Source of the DNA: Argonema antarcticum A004/B2
GTDB lineage: Bacteria; Cyanobacteriota; Cyanobacteriia; Cyanobacteriales; Aerosakkonemataceae
Assembly (NCBI RefSeq): GCF_023333585.1
Contig: NZ_JAIQZN010000063.1
Span: 1-43,423 of the forward strand
Length of the DNA: 43,423 nt
Reading direction: 5' to 3'
Shown here one piece after another: positions 17,966-26,045 of this stretch. The notes under the pieces were generated by a model. It was not told the origin of the DNA. It did not search any database and saw only the letters and a program-made list of their open reading frames with translations. The position numbers and the translations under genes are program-made. Each line of letters begins with the position of its first letter. Position 1 is the stretch's first letter.

Positions 17966-19342
17966 TTAGTTCGGCTTGTGAGGGTTTTCGCGCTCCTCAA
18001 TTAGTGCGACTGATTGAGAAAAGGTTGGCTGTTTATGGTTGTTGAGAAAAGGTTCAATTTCATAGTCCATATTTTCATATTCTGGATGACCCGCTGCTAC
18101 AGTACGGAAACGAGTCCGACGACCAGCCCAAAAAGCCACAGAAGCAACAGTAACAAGTGCTGTTCCTCCTACTACTCCCATCAACCACATCGGTAGGGGC
18201 AAATTGTTAGTTTTAACATCTGTTGTTTCTGAGTGAGCTTCTTTTGCTTCACCCTCTTTTGGCTTACTACCTCCCCGTAAAGATTGCGCGTAAAGTTGGG
18301 GTGCGCGTTGAGTGACGATCGAATCTCCTTCAAATAAACCGCTTTTAACTTCTACTAAATCTCCAGAAGTTTGACCTAACGTTACATCAACCGCCTGAAA
18401 CGCATTCCCATTTTGGACGTAGACCACTTTTTTACCATTTGCATCTACCACAGCCGAACTGGGAATTGCCAAAATAGCATTAGCTGTCCGATCTGTGATT
18501 ACTTCTAATTCGGCGAACAATCCCGGCTTGAGTTCCCCATCTGGATTATTCAATTCTGCTTGCACGGGTACTACTCGCGTTTCCCCGTTCACCAATGAGC
18601 CAATGCGCGTAATTTTTCCTTCAAAGTTACGATCGCCTAAAGAAGCAATTTTCACCCTTACCCGTTGACCAATTTGAACTTTATTTAGATCTTTTTCATA
18701 AATATTCGCGGTGGCAAAAACGCGGCTGTCATTGACGATCGTCATCAGCTTACCACCCGCGTCCTGGAACGATTGACCGAGGGTAACTTCACGATCGGCA
18801 ACTTTACCAGAAATAGGAGCAGTTACCGTCACTAGCCCCTTATCATTAGCTTTTGTGCCCAGTTGTTGCAGCCGAGTTTGATAGGTGGTGTTACTCAGCC
18901 CAATCCGAGATTTAGCTACTTCAAGAGATGACTGAGCGCGCAGTTCAACCAACTCAGGTGCAGATACGACGGCGACGGGTTGACCTGCTTTTACCGATGT
19001 ACCGGGTTCTACTAACAACTCAACAACTTTCCCTGGAATTGGTGCAGTTACTTCTACTTTTTGGCTGGGTAAGGTTTCAATTTGCCCGGTGGTTTTAATG
19101 CCAATAGCTAGCTGCTGCGACTTAGCTGGCTCCACTTGAATTAAGAGTCTTTTGGCAGTTTCTGCATCCACTTGAATTGAACCAGAAGACTCTGTGGCTT
19201 CGCTTCCTCCTTGAAATTCATCCCCGTGTCCGCCGTGGGCTAAAACGGCAGTAGGAGCCGTTAGTAGTATTAGGCTCAGGATTGTCCCAGAAACGCAAAG
19301 TCGCGCTGTCGATCGTTGAAAACGGTAAGAGTTGGGTATCAT
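17966..19342 (-). CDS. cusB: RND periplasmic adaptor CusB-like, hairpin apparently deleted
   Basis: A 458-residue membrane-fusion protein. It has an N-terminal signal or anchor ending TAVLA, then the His-rich HGGHGDEF. The first half-lipoyl motif is KVEVTAPIPGKVVELLVEPG (95-114) and the second is VTVTAPISGKVADREVTLGQ (171-190). Beta-barrel and membrane-proximal domains follow, and a TM helix near residue 400 (MWLMGVVGGTALVTVASVAF) leads to a short tail. Only about 40 residues separate the half-lipoyl motifs, where HME adaptors usually have a long alpha-helical hairpin that reaches the TolC channel. The junction ELRAQSSLEVAKSR near residue 138 reads like an in-frame deletion. It precedes cusA in one operon. 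Confidence 0.9.
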   Translation of the reverse strand: MIPNSYRFQRSTARLCVSGTILSLILLTAPTAVLAHGGHGDEFQGGSEATESSGSIQVDAETAKRLLIQVEPAKSQQLAIGIKTTGQIETLPSQKVEVTAPIPGKVVELLVEPGTSVKAGQPVAVVSAPELVELRAQSSLEVAKSRIGLSNTTYQTRLQQLGTKANDKGLVTVTAPISGKVADREVTLGQSFQDAGGKLMTIVNDSRVFATANIYEKDLNKVQIGQRVRVKIASLGDRNFEGKITRIGSLVNGETRVVPVQAELNNPDGELKPGLFAELEVITDRTANAILAIPSSAVVDANGKKVVYVQNGNAFQAVDVTLGQTSGDLVEVKSGLFEGDSIVTQRAPQLYAQSLRGGSKPKEGEAKEAHSETTDVKTNNLPLPMWLMGVVGGTALVTVASVAFWAGRRTRFRTVAAGHPEYENMDYEIEPFLNNHKQPTFSQSVALIEERENPHKPN

Positions 19343-19683
19343 CGGGAATGTCCTTTAGTATACCGAGGGAGCAGGATTTTTGAGGAGGGCATTTGTACAA
19401 AGTAAGGCAGGTAGCTAGCCCGTTCCCCTGGAACAAGTTTCTTACAGAGCCTATAAAACTCTCATTCTCTAGTTTTTCATGGAGAAATGAAATCAGGATG
19501 AAATCTCAATTAAGGCTCCTAGCATTGCGTACCTGAAAAAGTCAGTCAGCAAATTAACCAGCAAATTCTCATGTTATTGCTGTTAGTTACTGAGTCCGCC
19601 CTAGATTGTCGCTAATGGCTCGTGCTAAACTAGCTCTTGCTTGGTTGTATTCCAGAATCGCCCTGATGCGATTCTTGAAAAAT
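19343..19683. other. Intergenic region with operator 4 and a small hairpin
   Basis: A 341-bp gap between cusB and the DUF305 gene. It contains operator 4 at 19487-19504 and a perfect 8-bp stem AGAATCGC (19654-19661) / GCGATTCT (19668-19675), 9 bp past the DUF305 stop. The stem is a terminator candidate without a minus-strand U tract. No coding sequence is seen. Confidence 0.5.
19487..19504 (-). promoter_or_regulatory. Putative RppA operator 4 (cusBA promoter)
   Basis: ATGAAATCAGGATGAAAT, 144 bp upstream of cusB. The downstream flank on the gene strand (TTCTCCATGAAA) resembles that of operator 5 (TTCTGCGTGAAA), hinting at an extended conserved promoter. A GAGAAT -10-like box starts about 18 nt on. 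Confidence 0.75.
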
Positions 19684-20412
19684 TTACTTTTTATACCAAG
19701 TTTGCCGCCACTGTTTCATTTGGTCAATTTCTACCTTTTGTGAAGTGATAATATCTTGAGCTAGTTGCTTGATTTGGGGACGTTTAGACTTACTCAGAGC
19801 ATCTTGAGCCATCGTTATTGCGCCTTCATGGTGCGGTATCATTGCATTGATAAAGCGCAGATCGAACTCAGCATCAGCCGCTTCTAAGTTCATGTCCATC
19901 ATCATGTTCTTCATCTGCTCTTGAGACATTGGCATCATCTTACCCATCTGAGCGTCGTACATCATTGGGGTGCTACTTGCTTGGGGATACCATGCCTTGC
20001 GCCACTGTTTCAACTGATTAATCTCTTTATTTTGAGCTTTGATAATGTCGTCTGCTAGCTTTTTAATTTCAGGGCGTTGAGACTTTTGCTGCGCTTCCTT
20101 TGCCATCTTTACTGCCCCTTGATGGTGTGGAGTCATTCCATCGATGAACCGCAGATCGTATTGAGCATCAGCAGAGCCTAAATCCATTGCTATGTTGTGG
20201 TTCATGTCACTGCTATGCTCCGTACCAGCGCTTTGCCCCTTGTCCTGCTTGCTACTAGCAGTGCTTGCAGGGGGAGTGTTTGGAGCTTGAACTTGGTTTT
20301 GGGAGGCAGTAGAACAGGCTGTAAGGATTCCGCCACTTATGGAAGCGATCGCTATAACGGTTGCTAACAAGCTAGTTCTCACTAAAATTGGTCGCATAGG
20401 TTTGAAGTTCAT
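19684..20412 (-). CDS. DUF305 lipoprotein with two repeats, CopM-like
   Basis: A 242-residue lipoprotein (lipobox LTAC, Cys33) made of two DUF305 repeats. The first has DLRFIDGMTPHHQGAVKMA and QLKQWRKAWY; the second has DLRFINAMIPHHEGAITMA and QMKQWRQTWY. A Met-rich linker (MMYDAQMGKMMPMSQEQM) joins them. The paired HHxGA...MA motifs and methionines are the copper-binding features of DUF305 proteins; CopM, in the copMRS operon of Synechocystis, is the known cyanobacterial example. It should bind Cu(I) in the periplasm. Operator 5 lies 152 bp upstream. The second repeat ends the protein, so no further domain is expected. Confidence 0.85.
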   Translation of the reverse strand: MNFKPMRPILVRTSLLATVIAIASISGGILTACSTASQNQVQAPNTPPASTASSKQDKGQSAGTEHSSDMNHNIAMDLGSADAQYDLRFIDGMTPHHQGAVKMAKEAQQKSQRPEIKKLADDIIKAQNKEINQLKQWRKAWYPQASSTPMMYDAQMGKMMPMSQEQMKNMMMDMNLEAADAEFDLRFINAMIPHHEGAITMAQDALSKSKRPQIKQLAQDIITSQKVEIDQMKQWRQTWYKK

Positions 20413-20564
20413 CTAACACACCTGGTAACTTTTTTACTATCCTTGACTCTTCAGCCAACGATCGGCACAACTTTAATCACCCGCGCCCAGTAGCTGGCTA
20501 TTGATGAAAGACAGCAAGATTTCACAGCGTCAGGCGGTACTACTACTCAGTGTTTCACGCAGAA

Positions 20565-20582
20565 ATGAAATTAGGATGAAAT
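20565..20582 (-). promoter_or_regulatory. Putative RppA operator 5 (DUF305 gene promoter)
   Basis: ATGAAATTAGGATGAAAT, identical to operator 3, 152 bp upstream of the DUF305 start. Gene-strand reading is TTTCAT-N5-TTTCAT followed by TTCTGCGTGAAA. Confidence 0.75.
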
Positions 20583-20795
20583 TCTCGCCCCGGCTGATGA
20601 CTTGTCTATATCATCGAGAAAGTTTCCCAATACATTCGGTTTTTAATAAACAAATTAAATCTGGATTAAATTATGAGGTTTTATTAACCGGAACTAGGTA
20701 CACTAGAGAGATGAAAATTAGCTCAAATCCTCGTACCGCACTGGTAGGAAATCATCACTATCTCCTAAGTGAGATAGGAGCGTACCTCATGAGTT

Positions 20796-20955
20796 ATATC
20801 ATGTCCGGTTGCATCGGTAGCGTAAGCGTGATGCGAGAAATTGTCTGTGGTCATCGAGAGTTAAATTTTAACCACAGATGAAGACAGATGAACACAGATG
20901 AACACAGATAAGAGAGTTATTTTTTTTAGACAACCGATGCCACTGGACATGATAT
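20796..20955. mobile_element. 160-bp element with 25-bp inverted termini
   Basis: ATATCATGTCCGGTTGCATC begins the left end. The right end (20931-20955) is its reverse complement with few mismatches: about 20 of 25 positions match. The interior holds direct repeats of ACAGATGAACAC (about 20872-20910), a common dispersed cyanobacterial repeat. No protein is encoded, so it is MITE-like or a composite palindromic repeat. The rest of the 20413-21200 gap shows no gene. Confidence 0.6.
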
Positions 20956-21005
20956 TAAAGACTATTCTACCAAGCTGCTGCTTAATCCCATTAATCACAA
21001 CGTCA

Positions 21006-21027
21006 AAAGCCTGCGTAGGCAGGCTTT
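21006..21027. repeat. Perfect hairpin AAAGCCTGC-GTAG-GCAGGCTTT
   Basis: A 9-bp stem with 4-nt loop, followed by TGTTTGTGTAGCCCCAGGCTTTAGTC, which repeats part of the stem. This resembles a dispersed Oscillatoriales repeat found between genes. Terminator function is possible, but there is no gene ending at it. Confidence 0.6.
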
Positions 21028-21200
21028 GTTTGTGTAGCCCCAGGCTTTAGTCTGCGGACGTTTGGTTCTTTTGGGTCAAATATGCTGTAGGGTCACGGCG
21101 TAATTAAAACTTTGTAAGACCAAGATATTTATGATGCCGTGCCCCTACAAAAAAGTTTACTGTAAACATTAGTATAATAATTCCGAAAGACGCGGGGGTT

Positions 21201-22154
21201 CTAACCTTGACACATCCCCATCAATGTTACTTCCCAAACTAATCGGGGTTGAGCATAACTCAACAAACACTTTCGCGCTTTTTCCAACTTTTCTAACGGC
21301 GACTCATAAATCTTTCCTTCCAAAAATTGCTGCCAATAAGACTGCTGCAAATAATCTATTAACCATAACTGCGCTTCCGTATCCAACGCTTTATCAATCT
21401 GGCGAGCAAGTTCTAATGCTTGACGAAGTGTTTTGGGAATTTGCTTCACAGATGCTAATAATTCTGGGGGAATCGCTTGCAATTGTTGCCAAGATGCGAT
21501 CGCTTCCCCAGGACTTCCCGCCGCTAACCCCAACACCTCTGGATGCTGCAAAATCTCTTCATGACCATTCTGCCGCAGCACTTTCTCCATTCGGGCCAAA
21601 TCCAGGCCATAAAACGGTATCCGCTGACAGCGGGACACCAGTGTAGGTAATAAAGACTCGATCGCCGGAGCAATCAAAATTATCGTCGCCTGTCCCGGTT
21701 CCTCCAGCGTCTTCAGCAAGGCGTTTGCCGCCGCCTCTGCCATCGTTTCCGCTTGTTCGACGATTACGAGCGATCGCGACGCCTCCAGGGGCGGACGGCT
21801 CAAAAACTGGGCAATTTCCCGCACCTGTTCTAAGCGAATTTGCGGCGGGGCCTTGCGCTTCACCCCTTTTTCAGCAGCTTCAGCCGCAGACAGCCTGACT
21901 CCGTTGTGGAGATAAGTCGGCTGCACCCACAATAAATCCGGGTGATTGCTCAGCTGTTGGCGTTTGTGTGAGGTTAGTTGTTTGTCGTTATTACCATAAA
22001 ATACCTCTTCTGTAAAGCATTTAGCCGCCAAACTTCGTCCTACGCCATCGGGGCCAGCAAAGAGATAAGCTGGAGCAATGCGGTTTTGTGCGATCGCCTG
22101 CTTGAGGATCTCTTGGGCCCGATCTTGCCCAATCAGCCTTTCAAAAGGATTCAT
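21201..22154 (-). CDS. holB: DNA polymerase III delta' subunit
   Basis: A 317-residue clamp-loader subunit. It keeps the AAA+ fold but has a degenerate P-loop (GPDGVGRS, Arg replacing Lys), as expected for delta', which does not hydrolyse ATP. The SRC arginine-finger motif is present in LVSRCQRIPF near residue 180, and NALLKTLEEPG lies just before it. I chose ATG 22154 (MNPFERLIGQDRA) over the adjoining TTG at 22157. It works with delta and gamma/tau to load the sliding clamp. It stands alone with no operon partner nearby. Confidence 0.93.
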   Translation of the reverse strand: MNPFERLIGQDRAQEILKQAIAQNRIAPAYLFAGPDGVGRSLAAKCFTEEVFYGNNDKQLTSHKRQQLSNHPDLLWVQPTYLHNGVRLSAAEAAEKGVKRKAPPQIRLEQVREIAQFLSRPPLEASRSLVIVEQAETMAEAAANALLKTLEEPGQATIILIAPAIESLLPTLVSRCQRIPFYGLDLARMEKVLRQNGHEEILQHPEVLGLAAGSPGEAIASWQQLQAIPPELLASVKQIPKTLRQALELARQIDKALDTEAQLWLIDYLQQSYWQQFLEGKIYESPLEKLEKARKCLLSYAQPRLVWEVTLMGMCQG

Positions 22155-22344
22155 CAAAAAATTTAATCAGATTATTGCCTCAGTCTGGTATCATTTGAGC
22201 AAATTCCGGCTATAAATCATTTGCCCCGGCAAATGCGACACTTATCTAGAAAACCTGTAACTATAAGCTGGAAATCATTCAAAACTCTCAACTAATGTTC
22301 GGATATCATAAGAGAGTCTTGGAGTCCCAGGCCGGAGGTTTTCT

Positions 22345-22677
22345 ATGGCTCGCTATACTACTTCGTACACTGTTGCCCTTCCCCTCGATCGTCTTCGGCT
22401 GTTGGTGGTGGAAGTTCTAAAGACTTGTCCCTTGGACATACTTTATGAGACCGTTGACTATATAATGGCGCGAGAAGTCCCTGGGCAAGTCTCCTTTCCC
22501 AAATTAGTGACCGTCGAACTGCTGATCGATCGAACAACCGCAACCCCAACAAAAACTAGCATGACTTTGGTGATGAAAAATGAGGAATTGCCCCTGCAAA
22601 TTGACAACCACTGCCGCCAGATGTTTGACATGGTAAATCAGGCGATCGAAAGCAATTCACCATTGGCAACTGGTTGA
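22345..22677 (+). CDS. Small conserved-looking protein of unknown function
   Basis: A 110-residue protein, MARYTTSYTVALPLDRLR... No signal peptide, membrane segment or recognised motif is visible. The sequence alternates beta and amphipathic helix (LRLLVVEVLKTCPLDILYE, FPKLVTVELLIDR). AGGCCGGAGG provides a ribosome-binding site 5-10 nt before the ATG. Codon use and length suggest a genuine gene. Function not recognised. Confidence 0.75.
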   Translation: MARYTTSYTVALPLDRLRLLVVEVLKTCPLDILYETVDYIMAREVPGQVSFPKLVTVELLIDRTTATPTKTSMTLVMKNEELPLQIDNHCRQMFDMVNQAIESNSPLATG

Positions 22678-22749
22678 AAATGTAGCAGGAGAGCTATCCA
22701 GGATTTAGTCAAACCAAGCTTGGGTTAGTTTAGCTTAATCCGCAAAGAT

Positions 22750-23175
22750 TCACTCTTCTAGCTCATCAAACATACTACCGGGGTTAATCAGCGTGATATC
22801 AAACTCATCTAAAGGCCCTGACGGCATGGTATCTCGCCGGAGCTGGTAGTATATAGCTCTTACCTGAGGACCAAAGACAACTTCGTCTTCATTTTTCAGG
22901 TCATGAGCTGGACTTTTTCGACCGTTAATTATCAGTCCGTTAGCACTGGTTCTACCTTTGCCATCGCCATCGACAATGCGGTAGTAGTAGCTTCCATCTT
23001 TTTTGGGTTGCTGTAGCAACGTCGCATGACGGCGCGAGACAAACTGGGAGGATAGACGGATAGTACACTCCTGATCGCGACCTATAGAATAAGCGGACTT
23101 AGTGAGTACGAACTCCTTGCGTCCCTTATCGTCCTCAACAATTAATAGATGGTTGTGTTCCTGTGGTAAAGGCAT
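22750..23175 (-). CDS. FHA-domain protein
   Basis: A 141-residue protein, essentially one forkhead-associated phosphothreonine-binding domain. Key FHA elements are YSIGRDQECTIRL (GR with the phosphate-contacting Arg), FVSRRHATL (SxxH) and a later NGLIINGRK (NG). I chose MPLPQEHNHLLIVED at 23175 as the start; 18 further upstream codons are poorly conserved in character. The C-terminal tail ITLINPGSMFDELEE is acidic. It should bind phosphorylated partners of a Ser/Thr kinase, none of which is in the window. Confidence 0.88.
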   Translation of the reverse strand: MPLPQEHNHLLIVEDDKGRKEFVLTKSAYSIGRDQECTIRLSSQFVSRRHATLLQQPKKDGSYYYRIVDGDGKGRTSANGLIINGRKSPAHDLKNEDEVVFGPQVRAIYYQLRRDTMPSGPLDEFDITLINPGSMFDELEE

Positions 23176-23368
23176 TGAATAATTTATCCTGCAATGAATT
23201 ATTAAAGGCATCTGCAACCCTGGCGTCAAATAGTTCTCATGAACTCAAAGCGGCAGTGTCAACTTGGAAATAATACCATTTTAGATTTTAGATTGAAGGA
23301 ACTCTTGCTATGAAAGAGTTTCAGTCAAGTCAAACCATGCAAGTCTAAGGCAAAATGGTATAACCGGA

Positions 23369-23416
23369 ATTTCAGATTTTAGATTTTGATATTCAATTGA
23401 ATCTAAAATCTGAAAT
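23369..23416. terminator. Perfect 17-bp hairpin downstream of ctaA
   Basis: ATTTCAGATTTTAGATT (23369-23385) and AATCTAAAATCTGAAAT (23400-23416) are exact reverse complements, loop 14 nt. It lies 25 bp past the ctaA stop. The member at 7241 also lies at a gene end, while the one at 5955 lies between divergent starts, so termination is likely for some copies only. Confidence 0.55.
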
Positions 23417-23440
23417 CCACAATCTTCCCTTAATGAGATT

Positions 23441-25876
23441 TTACCGACGCCAAGGCAAACGACGCAGGAGGAGTGAGTTGGTTACAACGCTGACGGAACT
23501 AAAGGCCATCATTGCACCGGCGGCAGATGGACTGAGAACAACGCCTAAGCTAGGCAGCAAGACACCGGCAGCAATGGGAATTCCCAAAGTGTTGTAGGCA
23601 AGTGCCCAAAATAAATTCTGGCGGATTTTATTAAAAGTGGCACGCGAGAGCTGAATCGATTCCACGATGTCGGTTACAGCGTCGCGCATCAGGATAATCT
23701 GAGCGCTTTCAATGGCGATGTCAGTCCCAGCGTGCAGGGCAATGCCCACATCCGCTTGTGCTAGTGCCGGTGCATCATTTATTCCATCACCGATCATAGC
23801 CACTCGGTGACCCTGAGTTTGCAAAGTCGCGATCGCAGCTGCTTTGCCATCGGGACGGACTCCCGCCAAAACGTCAGCTGGGTCGAGTCCCAACATCCGC
23901 GCCACTTCTACGGCACTTTCGGGCTTGTCACCAGTCAGCATCATCACTCGCAATCCCAGACGCCGCAGCTCGTCGGCAGCTGCCTTAGCGTCCGGTCTGA
24001 GATTGTCGGTAACAGCGATCAGCCCTAAGCTCACTCCTTCAGATGCCACGTAAACCAAGGTTTTACCGGCTTCTGCCAGTGTTCTAGCTCGCTCTAGTAG
24101 GGGGGAGTCGATCGCAATTCCCGCCTCTAAAAGCCAGTCCTGAGTGCCAACAAGAACCTGCTGTCCTTCTACCGCAGCACGAACTCCAAAACCCGGTTGT
24201 GTGTAAAAATCTTGGCCAACTGGGATAGATAACCCCTGCCGTTGAGCTGACTCCACAATAGCGGTTGCTAAGGGATGGCAAGTGCCGCTTTCAACTGCCG
24301 CCGCCAGTTGAAGTAAGGATCGGGAATTGTCTTCTTCCCCAGTCAAGAGTCCCGAAACCGAGACACAATCGGTGACTGTAGGATGGCCGGTGGTAAGAGT
24401 GCCAGTTTTGTCAAACACCACCGTATCTAGACTGCATACCCGTTCTAAAACATCCCCGCCTTTGATTAAGAGTCCCGACTCGGCCCCGATGCTGGTGCCA
24501 ACTAGGATGGCGGTTGGTGTGGCGAGTCCCAAGGCACAAGGACAGGCAACTACTAAAACTGCGATCGCCAACTTCAAACTCAATAGGAGTCCTGAGTGCT
24601 GGGTGCTAAGTGCTGAGTGGGCCATCTCTGTCATTCCACTCTGGATGGTGACATCAGGCCAAACGTGAGTGCCGATAAAATACCAAAAGATAAACGTTAA
24701 AGCCGCAGCTGCCATAACGCCATAGGTAAAATATCCTGCTACCGTATCTGCCAGCTGCTGCACTGGTGCTTTGCGGGTTTGGGCTGCTTCTACGAGGGCT
24801 ACAATCTGGGCTAAGGTGGTATCCTTGCCAGTACGAGTGGCTCGAATTGCGATCGCACCCGACTGATTCAGCGTTCCTGCTTGTACCGCATCGCCGCACT
24901 GCTTCAGCACCGGGACTGCTTCACCAGTCAGCATCGACTCATCCACCGTTGTTCTACCTGCGATAATTTTCCCATCTACGGGTATTTTTTCTCCAGGCAA
25001 AACCTGCAAGCATTCTCCCACGCGCACGCGATCGGCGGGAATTTCCACCCCTAACTGTCCAGCTGCTGCCACATCCCCATCGGCAATTAAGCGGGCCATC
25101 CGTGGTTGAAGAGAAAGCAATGCCTCAAAAGCTGCTGCTGCCTTTCCTCTGGCGTGTTGTTCTAGCGTTCGACCCAAGAGGATAAAGCCCAACAGCATTA
25201 CGGGTTCGTCAAAAAAGCACTCCCAACCCAACTGGGGGAATAGCAGCGCTACCGTACTGGCAGTATAAGCGGTGACCGCACCCAATCCCACCAGCGCATT
25301 CATATTGGGTGCAAGCCGCCGCAATCCCCGCCAGCCATCTACCACGATCGATCGCCCCGGCCCCAATAGGGTGGCCGTTGCCAGACCCCAGTGGAACCAA
25401 AATGAGGTGAGGATGGAGGGATGATCGGCAAACCAGGAGTGTTGAGCGAAATGGCCAATCCCAGATAGAAAAATCAGTAAACCTGCGATCGCAATCTGCC
25501 AAATAGAAGACTTAATTTCCTGGCGATGCCGTTCTGTTGGCGAAATCGAATCTCTTGTTTCAGAATACCGAGGTTGAGTGGGAAAGCCAGCTTCTGTCAA
25601 TTTCTCGGCTAAACCAGCCGGGTCAACCGCACCGGCTTTTACCTCGCAGACTGCAACCTCCGTGACTAGATTGACACAGGCTGAAACAACGCCGGGATAA
25701 TGTGTCAGCTGATTCTCTACAGCCTTCACGCATCCGGCACATTTCATCCCTCCCACGTCCAGAGTAATTGTCTCTACCGGGTCGGCTGGGTCAGCGTTAG
25801 CGCCGAACCGCCCAGATATCGCTGTCTGCGGAGACAGCGGCTTAGAAGATCCATCAACTGACTGCAACACTTCCAT
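23441..25876 (-). CDS. ctaA: Copper-transporting P1B ATPase, CtaA-like
   Basis: An 811-residue P1B-1 ATPase. The N-terminal HMA domain has GGMKCAGC (Cys46, Cys49), and the ion-binding helix has VACPCALGLATP (CPC). DKTGTLTTGHP, GTCHPLATAI and GDGINDAP are intact. The opening ITLDVGGMKCAGC and VVSACVNLVTEVAVCE resembles CtaA, the cyanobacterial plasma-membrane ATPase that supplies copper for plastocyanin and cytochrome oxidase, more than PacS. That subfamily call is by eye. Four degenerate heptamers (TGAGTGC-type, 24593-24620) lie in frame near residues 419-428, in the loop before the CPC helix. No TTTCAT operator is present, so it appears outside the RppA-type regulon. The ribosome-binding site lies in a hairpin (25883-25904). 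Confidence 0.9.
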   Translation of the reverse strand: MEVLQSVDGSSKPLSPQTAISGRFGANADPADPVETITLDVGGMKCAGCVKAVENQLTHYPGVVSACVNLVTEVAVCEVKAGAVDPAGLAEKLTEAGFPTQPRYSETRDSISPTERHRQEIKSSIWQIAIAGLLIFLSGIGHFAQHSWFADHPSILTSFWFHWGLATATLLGPGRSIVVDGWRGLRRLAPNMNALVGLGAVTAYTASTVALLFPQLGWECFFDEPVMLLGFILLGRTLEQHARGKAAAAFEALLSLQPRMARLIADGDVAAAGQLGVEIPADRVRVGECLQVLPGEKIPVDGKIIAGRTTVDESMLTGEAVPVLKQCGDAVQAGTLNQSGAIAIRATRTGKDTTLAQIVALVEAAQTRKAPVQQLADTVAGYFTYGVMAAAALTFIFWYFIGTHVWPDVTIQSGMTEMAHSALSTQHSGLLLSLKLAIAVLVVACPCALGLATPTAILVGTSIGAESGLLIKGGDVLERVCSLDTVVFDKTGTLTTGHPTVTDCVSVSGLLTGEEDNSRSLLQLAAAVESGTCHPLATAIVESAQRQGLSIPVGQDFYTQPGFGVRAAVEGQQVLVGTQDWLLEAGIAIDSPLLERARTLAEAGKTLVYVASEGVSLGLIAVTDNLRPDAKAAADELRRLGLRVMMLTGDKPESAVEVARMLGLDPADVLAGVRPDGKAAAIATLQTQGHRVAMIGDGINDAPALAQADVGIALHAGTDIAIESAQIILMRDAVTDIVESIQLSRATFNKIRQNLFWALAYNTLGIPIAAGVLLPSLGVVLSPSAAGAMMAFSSVSVVTNSLLLRRLPWRR

Positions 25877-25882
25877 TCCTAA

Positions 25883-25904
25883 GCTCTAAGCACCTCCTTA
25901 GAGC
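25883..25904 (-). promoter_or_regulatory. Hairpin enclosing the ctaA Shine-Dalgarno
   Basis: On the mRNA strand GCTCTAAG-GAGGTG-CTTAGAGC is a perfect 8-bp stem with a 6-nt loop. The AAGGAGGTG Shine-Dalgarno is split between stem and loop. The first ATG lies 16 nt beyond the GGAGG core. This arrangement could throttle translation or adjust start choice. Confidence 0.45.
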
Positions 25905-26045
25905 GTAGGTCAAGTCAGGCGAAATCGCCGTAAAAACGTTAACTTTTCTTAAAAAACTGTCCTCGACTTAAGATTGGCGATCGCGATCGTGAATACAGCT
26001 GAGGTAGATCAGCGCAAAACCAGTTTGCAGAACTAGCAGCAACCC

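Noticed and set aside
7308-20582. Metal island as a recently acquired genomic island
   Set aside because: No integrase, tRNA-end attachment site or flanking direct repeats were found, and HIP1-type octamers occur in it as elsewhere. Vertical inheritance with local decay fits better.
20501-20881. 126-codon frame upstream of the DUF305 gene
   Set aside because: It runs through operator 5 and the end of the inverted-terminus element, and its translation lacks domain or secretion features.
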